Of a stretch of 64,000 nt of DNA, positions 43,001-55,000 are shown piece by piece. Position 1 is the stretch's first letter. Every line of letters starts with the position of its first letter. This stretch comes from Thermoanaerobaculum sp. (GTDB lineage: Bacteria > Acidobacteriota > Thermoanaerobaculia > Multivoradales > UBA5704). The position numbers and the translations under genes were made by a program. The stretch lies in NCBI GenBank assembly GCA_021154885.1, contig JAJKHS010000100.1, forward strand, positions 1 to 64,000, written 5' to 3'. A model generated the notes under the pieces. It worked only from the letters and a program-made list of their open reading frames with translations, was not told the DNA's origin and did no database searches.

Positions 43001-46000
43001 GAGTGATGATCGACCACCGCGGCGCCGTGAACACCCTCCTCGACGTCAATCGCCGCTTCACGGTGGGCGCGGAGGACGCCGTCCTCGCCATCTCGTCCCT
43101 GAGCTTCGACCTCTCGGTCTACGACATCTTCGGCCTGCTCGCCGCCGGCGGCCGCGTGATCGTACCGGAGCCCGGGACGAGCCGGGATGCCGGGCGCTGG
43201 GTGGAGCTGCTGCGGCGCGAAGGGGTGACGCTGTGGAACACGGTGCCGGCGCTCTTGGAGATGCTGGTGGAGCACGCGGCCGGCCGGCCGGGGCTCCTGC
43301 CGCCGGCGCTACGCCTCGCGCTGCTCTCCGGCGACTGGATCCCCCTGTCGCTGCCCGACCGGGCGCGCCAGCTCCTCCAGGACTTGCAGGTGGTCAGCCT
43401 GGGAGGTGCCACCGAAGCGTCCATCTGGTCGATCCTGTATCCCATCGGTGAGGTGGCGGCCGGTTGGAAGAGCGTCCCTTACGGCCGGCCCATGGTCAAC
43501 CAGACCTTCGCCGTCCTCGACGGCCAGCTCGAGCCGCGGCCGGTGTGGGTGCCGGGGCAGCTCTACATCGGTGGTGCCGGCGTGGCGCTCGGCTACTGGC
43601 GCGACGAGGAGAGGACAGCGGCCAGCTTCATTCACCATCCGCGCACCGGCGAGCGCCTCTACCGCACCGGCGATCTCGGCCGCTATCTGCCTGACGGCAC
43701 CATCGAGTTCCTCGGCCGCGAGGATTTCCAGGTCAAGATCCAGGGCTTCCGCATCGAGCTCGGGGAGATCGAGGCCGCCCTTGCCCATCACCCGGCAGTG
43801 CGCGACAGCGTGGTCGCCGCAGTGGGCGCGCCCCAGGGCGACCGCCGGCTGGTGGCCTACGTCGTCCCGGGGCCCGCCCCGCTCGCGGCGCACAGCGCGG
43901 AGGCCGAGTCGGAACAGGTGGCGCAGTGGCGGGTGCTGTTCGACGAGACGTACGGCGCATCGGCGGGGGAGGCCGCGACCTTCGACATCGCCGGATGGAA
44001 GAGCAGCTACGGCGGTGACATCCCGGCGGAGGAGATGCACCGCTGGGTCGCTGCCACGGTGGAGCGCATCCTGGCACTGCGGCCGCGGCGGGTGCTGGAG
44101 ATCGGCTGCGGCACAGGCCTGCTGCTGTTCCGTGTCGCCCCCTCCTGCGAGGTCTACCGGGGCACCGACCTTTCGGCCGCGGCGCTCGCCTCGATCCGGC
44201 GTCAGATCGCCGCGGCAGGTCTCGATCTGCCGCAGCTCCACCTCGCCCAGGCCACGGCTGACGATTTCAGCGGCATCGAGCCCGGCAGCTTCGACCTGGT
44301 GGTGATCAATTCGGTGGTCCAGTACTTCCCGGACGTCGACTACCTCCTGCGCGTTCTAACAGGCGCGGCGGCGGCCGTCGCTCCCGGCGGCCATGTCTTC
44401 GTGGGCGACGTGCGCGACCTGCCGACGCTGCCGGTCTTCCAGGCTGCCATCGAGCTGGCGCAGGCACTGGCGGACCTGTCGCGGGAGGAGTTGCGGCGGC
44501 GGATCGAGCAGCGCACGGCGCAGGAGGAGGAGCTGGTGGTCGCCCCCGATCTCTTCCGGGCTCTCGGGCGCCATCTGCCCGCAGTGCGGTGGGCGGCGGT
44601 GGAGCCGAAGCGCGGGCGCGACCGCAACGAGCTGGTCGACTACCGCTACGACGTGACGCTGGAGATCGGCCCCCCGGCCGCGCCGCGGGAGGTCCGCTGG
44701 CTGGATTGGGAGGAGGCTGGCGGCAGCCTCGCGGCCCTGCGCGGCCGGTGGCTCGCCGGAGCGGACGAGCCCCTGGCCGTCCGCGGCCTGTCGAACGCCC
44801 GCATCGCCGCGGACCTCGCCGCCCTCACCGGGACGCCGGAGGGTGCGGCCGGCACGGCGGCGGCCGTCGATCCGGAGGACCTGTGGAGCCTCGCGGCAGA
44901 GCTCTCCTGCGAGATCACCCTGGAGGTCTCCGGGGAGGCCCGCCCCGGTGCCCTCGACGTCGTGCTCTGGCGCCCCGCCGCGGTGGATTCGCCGTTCCCC
45001 CTCTGGAGCGGGCCGGACCCGCTCTCCGCGGCGCCGGATTGGAAGTCCTGGGCCAACGATCCGCTGCGGCCGAAGCTGGCCCGCACCCTGGTACCCGAGC
45101 TGCGCACCTACCTGCGCCGCAAGCTGCCGGAGTACATGGTGCCGGCCGCCTTCGTCGTTCTCGACCGCCTGCCGCTCACCGCCAACGGCAAAGTCGACCG
45201 CAGCGCCCTGCCCGCGCCGGGCACCGACGCCGCGGCGGGGCGTGGCACCCACGTGGCCCCGCGCACTGCCACCGAGCAGGTGGTGGCCGAGGTCTGGGCC
45301 CAGGTGCTGCGCGTCGAGCGCGTGGGAGCGGAGGACGGCTTCTTCGACCTCGGCGGCCACTCGCTCCTCGCTATCCAGGTGCTCTCCCGGCTGCGCGACG
45401 TCCTGCAGGTGGAGGTGCCGGTGCACGCCCTGTTCGAGTCCCCGACGGTCGCGGGGCTGGCGCAGGAGATCGACGCCATCCGGCAGCGCACGGCTCCGGA
45501 GGACGGCGGGCGGTTGCGGCCGGTCTCGCGCGACCAGCGGCTGCCGCTCTCCTTCTCCCAGCGGCGCCTCTGGTTCCTCGACCAACTGGTGCCGGGCAAC
45601 GCCTTCTACAACATCCCCGCGGGCGTCCGCCTCAAGGGCCGGGCCGACCTGCGGGCCCTCGCCGCGGCGCTCAACGAGATCGTGCGGCGCCATGAGTCGC
45701 TGCGCACCACCTTTGCCGAGGCCGAGGGCCAGCCCTATCAGGTGATCGCCCCGCAGCTCGACCTGGCGGTACCCCAGGTCGAGCTGCGGCACCTGCCCGA
45801 TGCCGCGGGGGAGGCCGAGATCGTGCGTCTGATGGCGCAGGAGACGCAGCGGCCGTTCGACCTCGCCGCCGGCCCGCTGCTGCGCGCCATCATCCTGCTG
45901 CGCGCCGCGAACGACTTCGTGCTCCTGCTCACGGTGCACCACATCGTCTCCGACGGCTGGTCCATGGGCGTGCTCTATCGCGAGCTCGGCGCCCTCTACG

Positions 46001-49000
46001 AAGCGTTCACCGCCGGCCGGCCGTCGCCGCTCCCCGCGCTGCCCATCCAGTATGCCGATTTCGCCTACTGGCAGCACCAGGCGTTGCTGGGCGAGCTGCG
46101 CGAGGTCCACCTGTCCTTCTGGCGCGAGCAGCTCGCCGGCCTGCCGGTGCTGGAGCTGCCCACCGACCGGCCGCGGCCGCGCTTCGAGAGCTTCCGCGGG
46201 GCGGTGGCGTCCACCACCCTCGACCGCTCCCTGGTACAGGCGCTCAAGGCCTTCAGCCAGCGCTCCGAGGCGGCGACCCTGTTCATGACCTTGCTCGCCG
46301 GGTTCAAGGTGCTCCTGGCGCGCTACTCCCGGCAGCCGGAGATCGTGGCCGGCTCGGCGGCGGCAGCGCGCAACCGCCCGGAGCTCGAAGGGCTGATCGG
46401 CTTCTTCCTCAACATGCTCGTCCTGCGCACCGACCTGTCCGGCGACCCGGGCTTCGGGGAAGCGGTGCGGCGCGTGCGCCAGGTCACCCTGGACGCCTAT
46501 GCCCATCAGGACCTGCCGTTCGAGATCCTGGTGGACGAGCTGCACCCGGAGCGCGACCCGAGCCGCAACCCGCTCTGCCAGGTCCTCCTGATGTACCAGA
46601 ACTACCCGGTGGAGGAGCGGGGGCTCGAAGGCTACTCCCTCAGCCTGATGAAGGTCGACAGCGGCACGGCCAAGTTCGACCTCGTCCTCTTCGTCGACGA
46701 CGTCGAGCAGGGATTGCAGGCGAAGTTCGAGTACAACACCGACCTCTTCGACGGCACGACGGTGCGCCGGATGCTTCGGCAGCTCGAGATCCTGCTGCGC
46801 TCGGCGGTGGCAAGCCCCGAGCAGCCGGTCACCGAGTTGGCGCTGATCGACGACGTGGAGCGGCACCAGCTCCTGGCCGAGTGGAACGACACGGAGCGTC
46901 CCTACGCCGCGGCGGACCGCATCGAGGATCTCTTCGAGCGCGCGGCGGCCCGCCATCCGGAGGCCGTGGCCGTGGTGTCCGACGACGGGGAGCTCACCTA
47001 CCGCGAGCTCGATGAGCAGGCCAACCAGTTGGCCTGGCAGCTCACAGCGCTCGGCGTGGGGCCGGGCCGCCACGTCGCGATCTACCTGGAGCGCTCGGCG
47101 GCCATGATCCCGGCGCTCCTCGGCGTCCTCAAGGCGGGCGGCGCCTACGTGCCCCTGGAGGTGACCTACCCGGAGGCGCGGATCGAGTGGATCCTCGACC
47201 GCCTCGACGTCCGCTGGATGGTCACCCAGGAGTCCCTGCTCCCCACGGTCCGGAGCCTCGCGGCGGGCGCTCTGGACGTGGTCTGCCTCGACCCTTCCGG
47301 CGGTGCTGCGGCCCTGGCCGCGCAGCCACGGCACCGCCCGGCCCGGCCCACCGTGGCAGATGGCATGGCCTACGTCATCTTCACCTCGGGGTCCACGGGG
47401 ACGCCCAAGGGCGTCATGGTGCGCCATGCCGCGGTCGTCAATCTGATCGACTGGATCAACCGCGAGCACCGGATCGGTCCCCGGGACCGGGTGCTGTTCG
47501 TCACCTCGCTCTGCTTCGACCTCTCGGTGTACGACGTTTTCGGGCTCCTCGCCGCCGGTGGCTCGATCCGCGTGGTCTCGGCGGCGGACGTGCGGGACCC
47601 GCAGCGCCTGCTCCAGATCCTCACGACCGAGCCCGTCACCTTCTGGGACTCGGCTCCGGCCACTTTGCAGCAGCTCGCTCCCTACTTCCCGGCGACGCCA
47701 TGCCACATTGCCCTGCGCCGCGTATTCCTGAGCGGCGACTGGATCCCCCTCGGGTTGCCGGACCAGGTGCGCGCGAGCTTCCCCGGCACCACGGTGATCA
47801 GCCTCGGCGGCGCCACGGAGGCGACCGTCTGGTCGAACTCCTTCCCGGTGGGAGAGGTCGAGCCGCACTGGGTGAGCATCCCCTATGGCCGGCCGATGCA
47901 GAACGCCCGCTACCACGCCCTGGACGCCGAGCTCGCACCGGCCCCCATCGGCGTGCCGGGCGATCTGTACATCGCCGGCGACTGCCTGAGCACCGGCTAT
48001 GAGGACCCTGTCCTCACCGCGGAGAAATACCTGCCGGATCCGTCCCCCGACCGGCCCGGCGCGCGCCTCTACAAGACGGGCGACCTGGTGCGCCACCTGC
48101 CCGATGGCAACCTCGAGTTCCTCGGCCGCGCCGACCAGCAGGTCAAGGTACGCGGCTTCCGTATCGAGCTCGGGGAGATCGAGAGCGTGCTGGCGCGGCA
48201 TCCGGCGGTGGTGGACGCTGTCGTCGCCGTGCGCGAGGACGAGCCCGGCGACCAGCGCCTGGTCGCCTATGCCGTGCCCCGGCACGGCGGCGCGGTGTCC
48301 ACGGCCTCGGAAGAAGACTGGCGGCTCCGCATCGCCGAGTGGCAGGCGATCTACGACAACATCTACGGCGACCCCGCGGCAGCCCTCGATCCCACCTTCA
48401 ACATCGCCGGCTGGCGGAGCAGCTACACCGGGCAGGCCCTCCCCGCCGGGGAGATGCGGGAGTGGGTGGACGACACCGTCTCTCGCATCCTCGCCCTGCG
48501 GCCGCAGCGCGTCCTCGAGATCGGCTGCGGCACCGGCCTGCTGCTGTTCCGGGTGGCGCCGCACTGCCGCTCCTACTGGGCCACGGACTTCTCCCGCACC
48601 GCGCTGCAGGCGATCCGCCGCACCCTCGACAGCCCCGGGCTGGAGCTGCCCCAGGTGCGCCTGTTCGAGCGCCTGGCCGACGACTTCGATGGCCTGCAGG
48701 CGGGATCGTTCGACCTGGTGATCATCAACTCGGTGGTGCAGTACTTTCCGGGCATCGAGTACCTCGCGCGGGTGGTGTCCGGGGCCGCAGGGCTCCTCGC
48801 ACCCGGGGGGCATCTCCTGGTGGGCGACGTGCGCAGCCTGCCTCTGCTGCCGACCTTCCACGCCTCGGTGCAACTGCATCAGGCGAGCTCGGACCTCGCC
48901 GCTGAAAGCCTGCGCCAGCTCACGCGGGAGGGTGTCGCGCGGGAGGAGGAGCTGGTCGTCGATCCGGCGTTCTTCGCCGGGATCGAGCGGCTCGTGCCCG

Positions 49001-52000
49001 GTCTCGACCCAGCGCGCATCCTGCTCAAGCGAGGCGCCTGCGACAACGAGCTCAACCGCTTCCGCTACGACGTCATCCTCGCCGCGGTCTCCGGCGAGCC
49101 TCGGGTGCCCGAACCCTGCCGCTGGCTGGCCTGGGAGGAGGAGGGGTGGACGTTCCCCGTCTTCGCGCAGTTCCTCGACGAGACCCTGCCAAGCCTCCTC
49201 GGCATCTACGGCGTGCCGAACGCGCGACTCGCCGTGGACCTGGAGCTGGAGAGGCTCCTCGCCGTCCCGGACGGTCCGGCGACAGCCGGCGACCTCCGGG
49301 AGGCCCTGGCGGCGCTGCCGGAGCGCGGCGTCGACCCGTCTGAGCTCTGGCGCCTGGGCGAGTCGCTGGGGTTCGCCGTCGAGATCTCCTGGTCGGTGGC
49401 GGGCAAAGGGCGCTTCGACGCGATCTTCCGCGACTCCCGCCGTGCATGGCAGCCGGTGGCGGTTCCCCGCAGCATGGCGGCGCCGGAGCGCTTGGCCGAC
49501 CTCGCCAACGATCCCCTTCAGGCGCGGGCGGAGCAGCGGCTGGCGTCGACCCTCCGCACCTGGCTGCAGCAGCACCTGCCGCCCTACATGATGCCCTCCG
49601 ACTTCGTGCTGCTGGAGGCCCTGCCGCTCACCGCCAACGGCAAGCTCGACCGGCGTGCGCTGCCGGCGCCGTCGCGCCGCTCGGGGAGGGCGATGGGCGC
49701 TCCCCGCAATCCTCTGGAGCAGAAACTGGTCGAGATCTGGGCGGAGGTGCTGGGCATCGAGCAGGTGGGTGTGCACGACAACTTCTTCGAGCTCGGCGGG
49801 CACTCGCTCCTGGCCACCCAGGTCATGGCGCGGGCGACCCAGGCGCTCGGCGAGGAGATCCCCCTGCGCTCCCTGTTCGAGAACCCGACGGTTGCCGGCC
49901 TCGCCGCGAGCTTCGGGCGTTCGCAGGGCGCGGCACACATGGCGGCGCTCCCCCGGATCGAGCCCGTCCCTCGCGACCGGCCGGTCCCGCTCTCCTACTC
50001 CCAGCTCCGGCTCTGGCTGCTCGACCGGCTGTCGCCGGGCAACGTCGCCTACAGCATCCCGACCGCGCTCCGCATGGAGGGGAACCTGGCGCCGGCGGCC
50101 CTCGCCGCGAGCTTGAGCGAGATCGTACGCCGCCACGAGGTGTTGCGGACCACCTTCGTCCTCGACGGCGACGAGCCGGTGCAGGTCATCGCCCCGGCGC
50201 TGCCGCTGCCGGTGGCCATCGTCGACCTGAGCGGGCTGCCCGCGGAGCGGCGGAACGCTGTCGCCCTGGGGCTCAAGGCGGCGGACGCCGCCCGTCCCTT
50301 CGACCTGGCGGTGGGCCCGCTGCTGCGCGTCTGCCTTCTCCGCTTCGGCGAGCGGGAGCACTGGGCGCTCGCCAGCCTTCACCATATCGTGGGGGACGGC
50401 TGGTCGGTGGGCCTTTTCATCCGCGAGCTCGCCGCGCTCTACGAAGCGGCGATCACCGGCCGGCCATCGCCTCTGCTGCCGCTGCCCGTCCAGTATGCGG
50501 ACTATGCGCACTGGCAGCGACAGACCCTGCGCGGCGCCCGCCTCGCGGCCCTGGTCGACTACTGGCGGCAGCACCTGACCGGCGCGCCGGCGGTGCTCGA
50601 CCTGCCCCTGGACCGGCCGCGGCCGGCGGTGCAGACGTACGCTGGGGACCTGTTGTCGGTCCTGGTGCCCGGAGAGGTGGTGGAGCGCCTGCGCGCCATC
50701 GGCCGCGCCGAGGCGTCGACCCTGTTCATGTCCCTCCTCGCGGCGTTCGGTGCCCTGCTCCGCCGTTCCACCCGGGCCGAGGACCTGGTGATCGGCACTT
50801 CGATCGCAGGCCGAACCCAGGTGGAGATCGAGGGCCTGATCGGCTTCTTCGTCAACACCCTGGCACTGCGGCTGGACACGTCCGGCGATCCGGAGCTCTC
50901 GACCCTCCTGCGACAGACACGGGAGACGGCGCTGGGCGCCTTCGCGAATCAGGACCTGCCGTTCGAGAAGCTCGTCGACGAGCTCCAACCCGAGCGCTCG
51001 CTCAGCCATTCGCCGCTCTTCCAGGTGATCGTCGTGCTGCAGAACGCCGCCTGGTCTAGCCTCGAGCTGCCCGGCGTGAGCCTCGGCCAGGTGACGTCCG
51101 GGGCCCCGACCGCGAAGTACGACCTGACGCTCCTCGCCGAGGAGCGCGACGACCAGCTCGCGGTCATGGCGGAGTACAACACGGATCTCTTCGACCGCGC
51201 GACCATGGCTCGCCTGCTGTCGCACCTCGCGCGGCTGCTGGAGAGCGCCGCCGCCGAGCCGCACCGGCGCCTGTCCGAGCTCGGCCTGATGTCCACCCCC
51301 GAGGAGCACCAACTGCTCCGCGAATGGAACGACTCGCAGGTGGCGCGGCCGGACGTGCCGCCCTGCCTCCACGAGCTGTTCGCGGCCCAGGCGCGGCGGA
51401 CCCCTGGCGCGGTGGCGGTGCGTGCCGGCGACGCGACCCTGAGCTACGGCGAGCTCGAGCGGCGCGCCAACCAGCTCGCCCGGCACCTGCGTGCCCGCGG
51501 CATCGGAGTCGAGTCCCGGGTCGGCGTGTGCGTCGAGCGTTCCCTCGAAATGATGGTGGCCCTGCTGGGCATCCTCAAGGCGGGGGCTGCCTACGTGCCT
51601 CTGGACCCGGCCCATCCGGTGCCGCGCCTGGCGCAGATGCTGGAGGATGCGGGTGTCCAGGTGGGAGTGACCCTGGGCCGGCTGAAGGCCGGCCTGCCGC
51701 CGGGAACGGCAGAGTGGATTCTCCTCGATACGGATGGGCCGTCCATCGAGCGGTGGAGTGGCGAGCCCGTCGCCGGCGGCGCGGGAGCGGAGAACCTGGC
51801 CTACGTGATCTACACCTCGGGATCGACCGGCCGGCCGAAGGGCGTGATGATCCCCCATGCGGCCATCGCCAACCGGCTCCTCTGGATGCAGGAGCGGTTC
51901 CCCCTCTCGCCCTCCGACCGGGTGCTGCAGAAGACCCCCTACACTTTCGACGCCTCCATCTGGGAGCTCTTCGTGCCGCTGTTCGCCGGGGCTGAGGTGG

Positions 52001-55000
52001 TCATGGCGCGGCCGGGCGGCCAGCAGGAGCCGGCCTACATGGTGGAGGCCATGGCCAGGCACGACGTCACCGTGCTCCAACTCGTCCCCTCCATGCTGCC
52101 GCTGATCCTGGCGGAGAAGGGGCTCGACGAGTGCCGCTGCCTGCGGCGGCTTTTCTGCGGCGGTGAGGCGCTCCCCATCGAGGCTTGCGCGCGTTTCGTC
52201 GAGCGCACGGGAGCGCGGGTCGTCAATCTCTACGGACCCACCGAGACGGCGATCGACGCGAGCTCCTGGCCCTACGAGCCGGGAGCTGGACACGTCATCG
52301 CGCCCATCGGCAGGCCGCTCTCCAACCTGGGCGTGCGGATCCTCGTCGAGGCGATGCAGCCGGCGCCCCTGGGTTCCCCCGGAGAGCTGCACGTGGGCGG
52401 CATCAGCCTTGCCCGGGGGTACCTCGGGCGCCCCGACCTCACGGCCGAACGCTTCGTACCCGATCCGTTCGCCGGCTCGCCGGGGGAGCGCCTCTACAGG
52501 ACGGGCGACCTGGCGAAGTGGGCCGCCGACGGCAACCTGCACTACCTGGGCCGCTCCGACCACCAGGTGAAGGTCCGCGGCTTCCGCATCGAGCTCTCCG
52601 AGATCGAGGAGGCGTTGAAACAGGAGCCTGGCGTGCGCGAGGCCGTGGTCCTGGCGCGCGATGGCGCCAGTGGCAAGCGTCTGGTCGCCTACCTCGTGGC
52701 GGCGGCCGGAGAGGTGCTCGACGAAGAGCGGCTACGCGCCGCTCTGGGGGGCAAGCTGCCCGAGTGGATGGTGCCGGCAACATTTGTGACCCTGACGTCG
52801 ATGCCGCTCAACACGAGCGGCAAGCTCGACCGCTCCGCCCTGCCGGAGCCGGAGGCGCCGCGCCTGGCGGGCGCGGCGCTGCCGCGCACGGCGGCCGAGC
52901 GCAAGATGGCGGAGATCTGGGCGCAGGTGCTGGGCCTCGACGCCGTGGGCATCCACGACAACTTCTTCAGCCTCGGCGGCGACTCCATCCTGAGCATCCT
53001 CATCGCCTCGCGGGCGAACCAGGCTGGGTTCAACCTGTCGCCGCGGCTCCTCTTCAAGCACCAGACGGTGGCCGAGCTGGCTGCCGCGGCGCAGACCGGC
53101 GACGGGGTACGCGCCGAGCAGGACCTGGTCACCGGCGAGGCGCCGCTGACGCCCATCCAGCGCTACCTCCTCGACGCGGACATCGCCGATCCACACCATT
53201 ACAACCAAGCGCTCCTGCTGGAGGTCCGCGAGCGGCTGGACCTCGAAGCCCTGGCCGCGGCGGTGGCCACCCTCGTCCGCCATCACGACGCGTTGCGCCT
53301 CCGCTTCGCACAGGGCGCCGCCGGTTGGACCCAGAGCTATGGGGAGGGCGCGAACGGCACCTTCGCCGCCGTCGACCTCTCGGGGCTGCCGGCGGAGACT
53401 CGGGGCGCCGCGATGCTCGCTGCCTCGACGGCGCTCCAGGCCGGGATCGATCTGGGCCGCGGGCCGCTGGTGCGGGTGGTGCATTTCGCGCTGGGCGCCC
53501 TACCGGACCGCCTGCTCATCGTCGTCCACCACCTGGTGGTGGATGGCGTCTCCTGGCGCATCCTCCTTCAGGACCTGGAGGAGTCCTACCGCCAGCTCGC
53601 CCGTGGCGCCGAGCTCCCCCTGCCGGCCAAGACCTCCTCTTTCAAGGAGTGGGCGATCCAACTCGCCGAGCACGCTCAATCGGCGGCGGTCCTGGGCGAG
53701 CTCGACTACTGGTTGGACCGGCGGCGGGCGGGAGTGACGCACCTGCCGGTGGACCGCCCACAGGGGCACAATCTCTCCGGAGCGGCTCGCATCGTCTCCG
53801 TGTCCCTCGACCGCGAGACCACCCGCGATCTGCTGCAACAGGTGCCCGGCACCTATCGCATCCAGAGCCATGAGCTGCTGCTGGCGGCAGTGGCGAGCAC
53901 CCTGGCGCAGTGGACGGGCTCTCCGCTGCTGCTCATCGATCTCGAGGGGCACGGTCGCGAAGAGGTCGCGGGAGCTCTCGATGTTTCCCGCACGGTCGGT
54001 TGGTTCACCGCAGTCTTCCCAGTAGTGCTGGAGCTCGCCGTCGGACAGGACGCCGAAGCGGCGCTCAAGGCGGTCAAGGAGCAACTGCGCCGCATCCCGC
54101 GCCACGGGATCGGGTATGGTCTGCTGCGCTACCTGACCAGAGCGCCTGAGGCCCTGCCGCTGCGTGCGCAGCCCCAGGCCGAGGTGAGCTTCAACTACCT
54201 GGGCCAGGTCGACCAGACGCTGGCCGGGTCGTCGCCCTTCGCCCTCGCCGCCGAGCCGGCCGGGCCTGCCCGTAGCCCTCGCCAGACGCGGCGTTATCTC
54301 CTCGAGGTCGATGCCGTGGTACTCGGCGGCTGCCTCCAGGTGAACTGGACCTACAGCGAGGCGGTGCACCGGCGGGAGACGATCGAGGCGCTGGCCGAGC
54401 GCTGCCGCGAGCGGCTCGCAGGCTTCATCCGGCACGCCCTGTCGGGAGCGGGGAGCGGCTGTACTCCCTCGGACTTCCCGTTGGCGCGCCTCGACCAGGC
54501 CGCCGTCGACCGGCTGGCGGACCGCGACCTTGAAGACGTGTTGCCCCTGTCGCCCCTGCAGTTGGGCTTCCTCTTCCACGCGCTGCACGCGCCGGAGGCC
54601 GGGACCTACATCCAGCAATTGGTCTCCACCCTGGAGGGCGGACTCGACGTCGATGCCTTCGAGCGCGCCTGGCAGGAGGTCGTGCGCCGCCACACCATCC
54701 TGCGCACGGCTTTCGTGTGGGAGGGTCTGCGCGAGCCCCTGCAGGTCGTGCGGCGGGACGTCACGTTGCGTGTCGAGCGCCTCGACTGGACGGGTCTCGC
54801 CCACCACGAGGTGGAGGTGCAGTCCGCCGCTTTCATCGCGGAGGACCGCCAGCGGGGGTTCGACCTCTCGGCGGCGCCGCTGATGCGCCTGGCGCTGATC
54901 GAGCTGCCGGGACGGGCCTTCCGGCTGGTCTGGAGCCATCACCACCTCCTCCTGGACGGCTGGTCGGTGCCCAGCCTGCTCGTGGAAGTCTTCCGGATCT

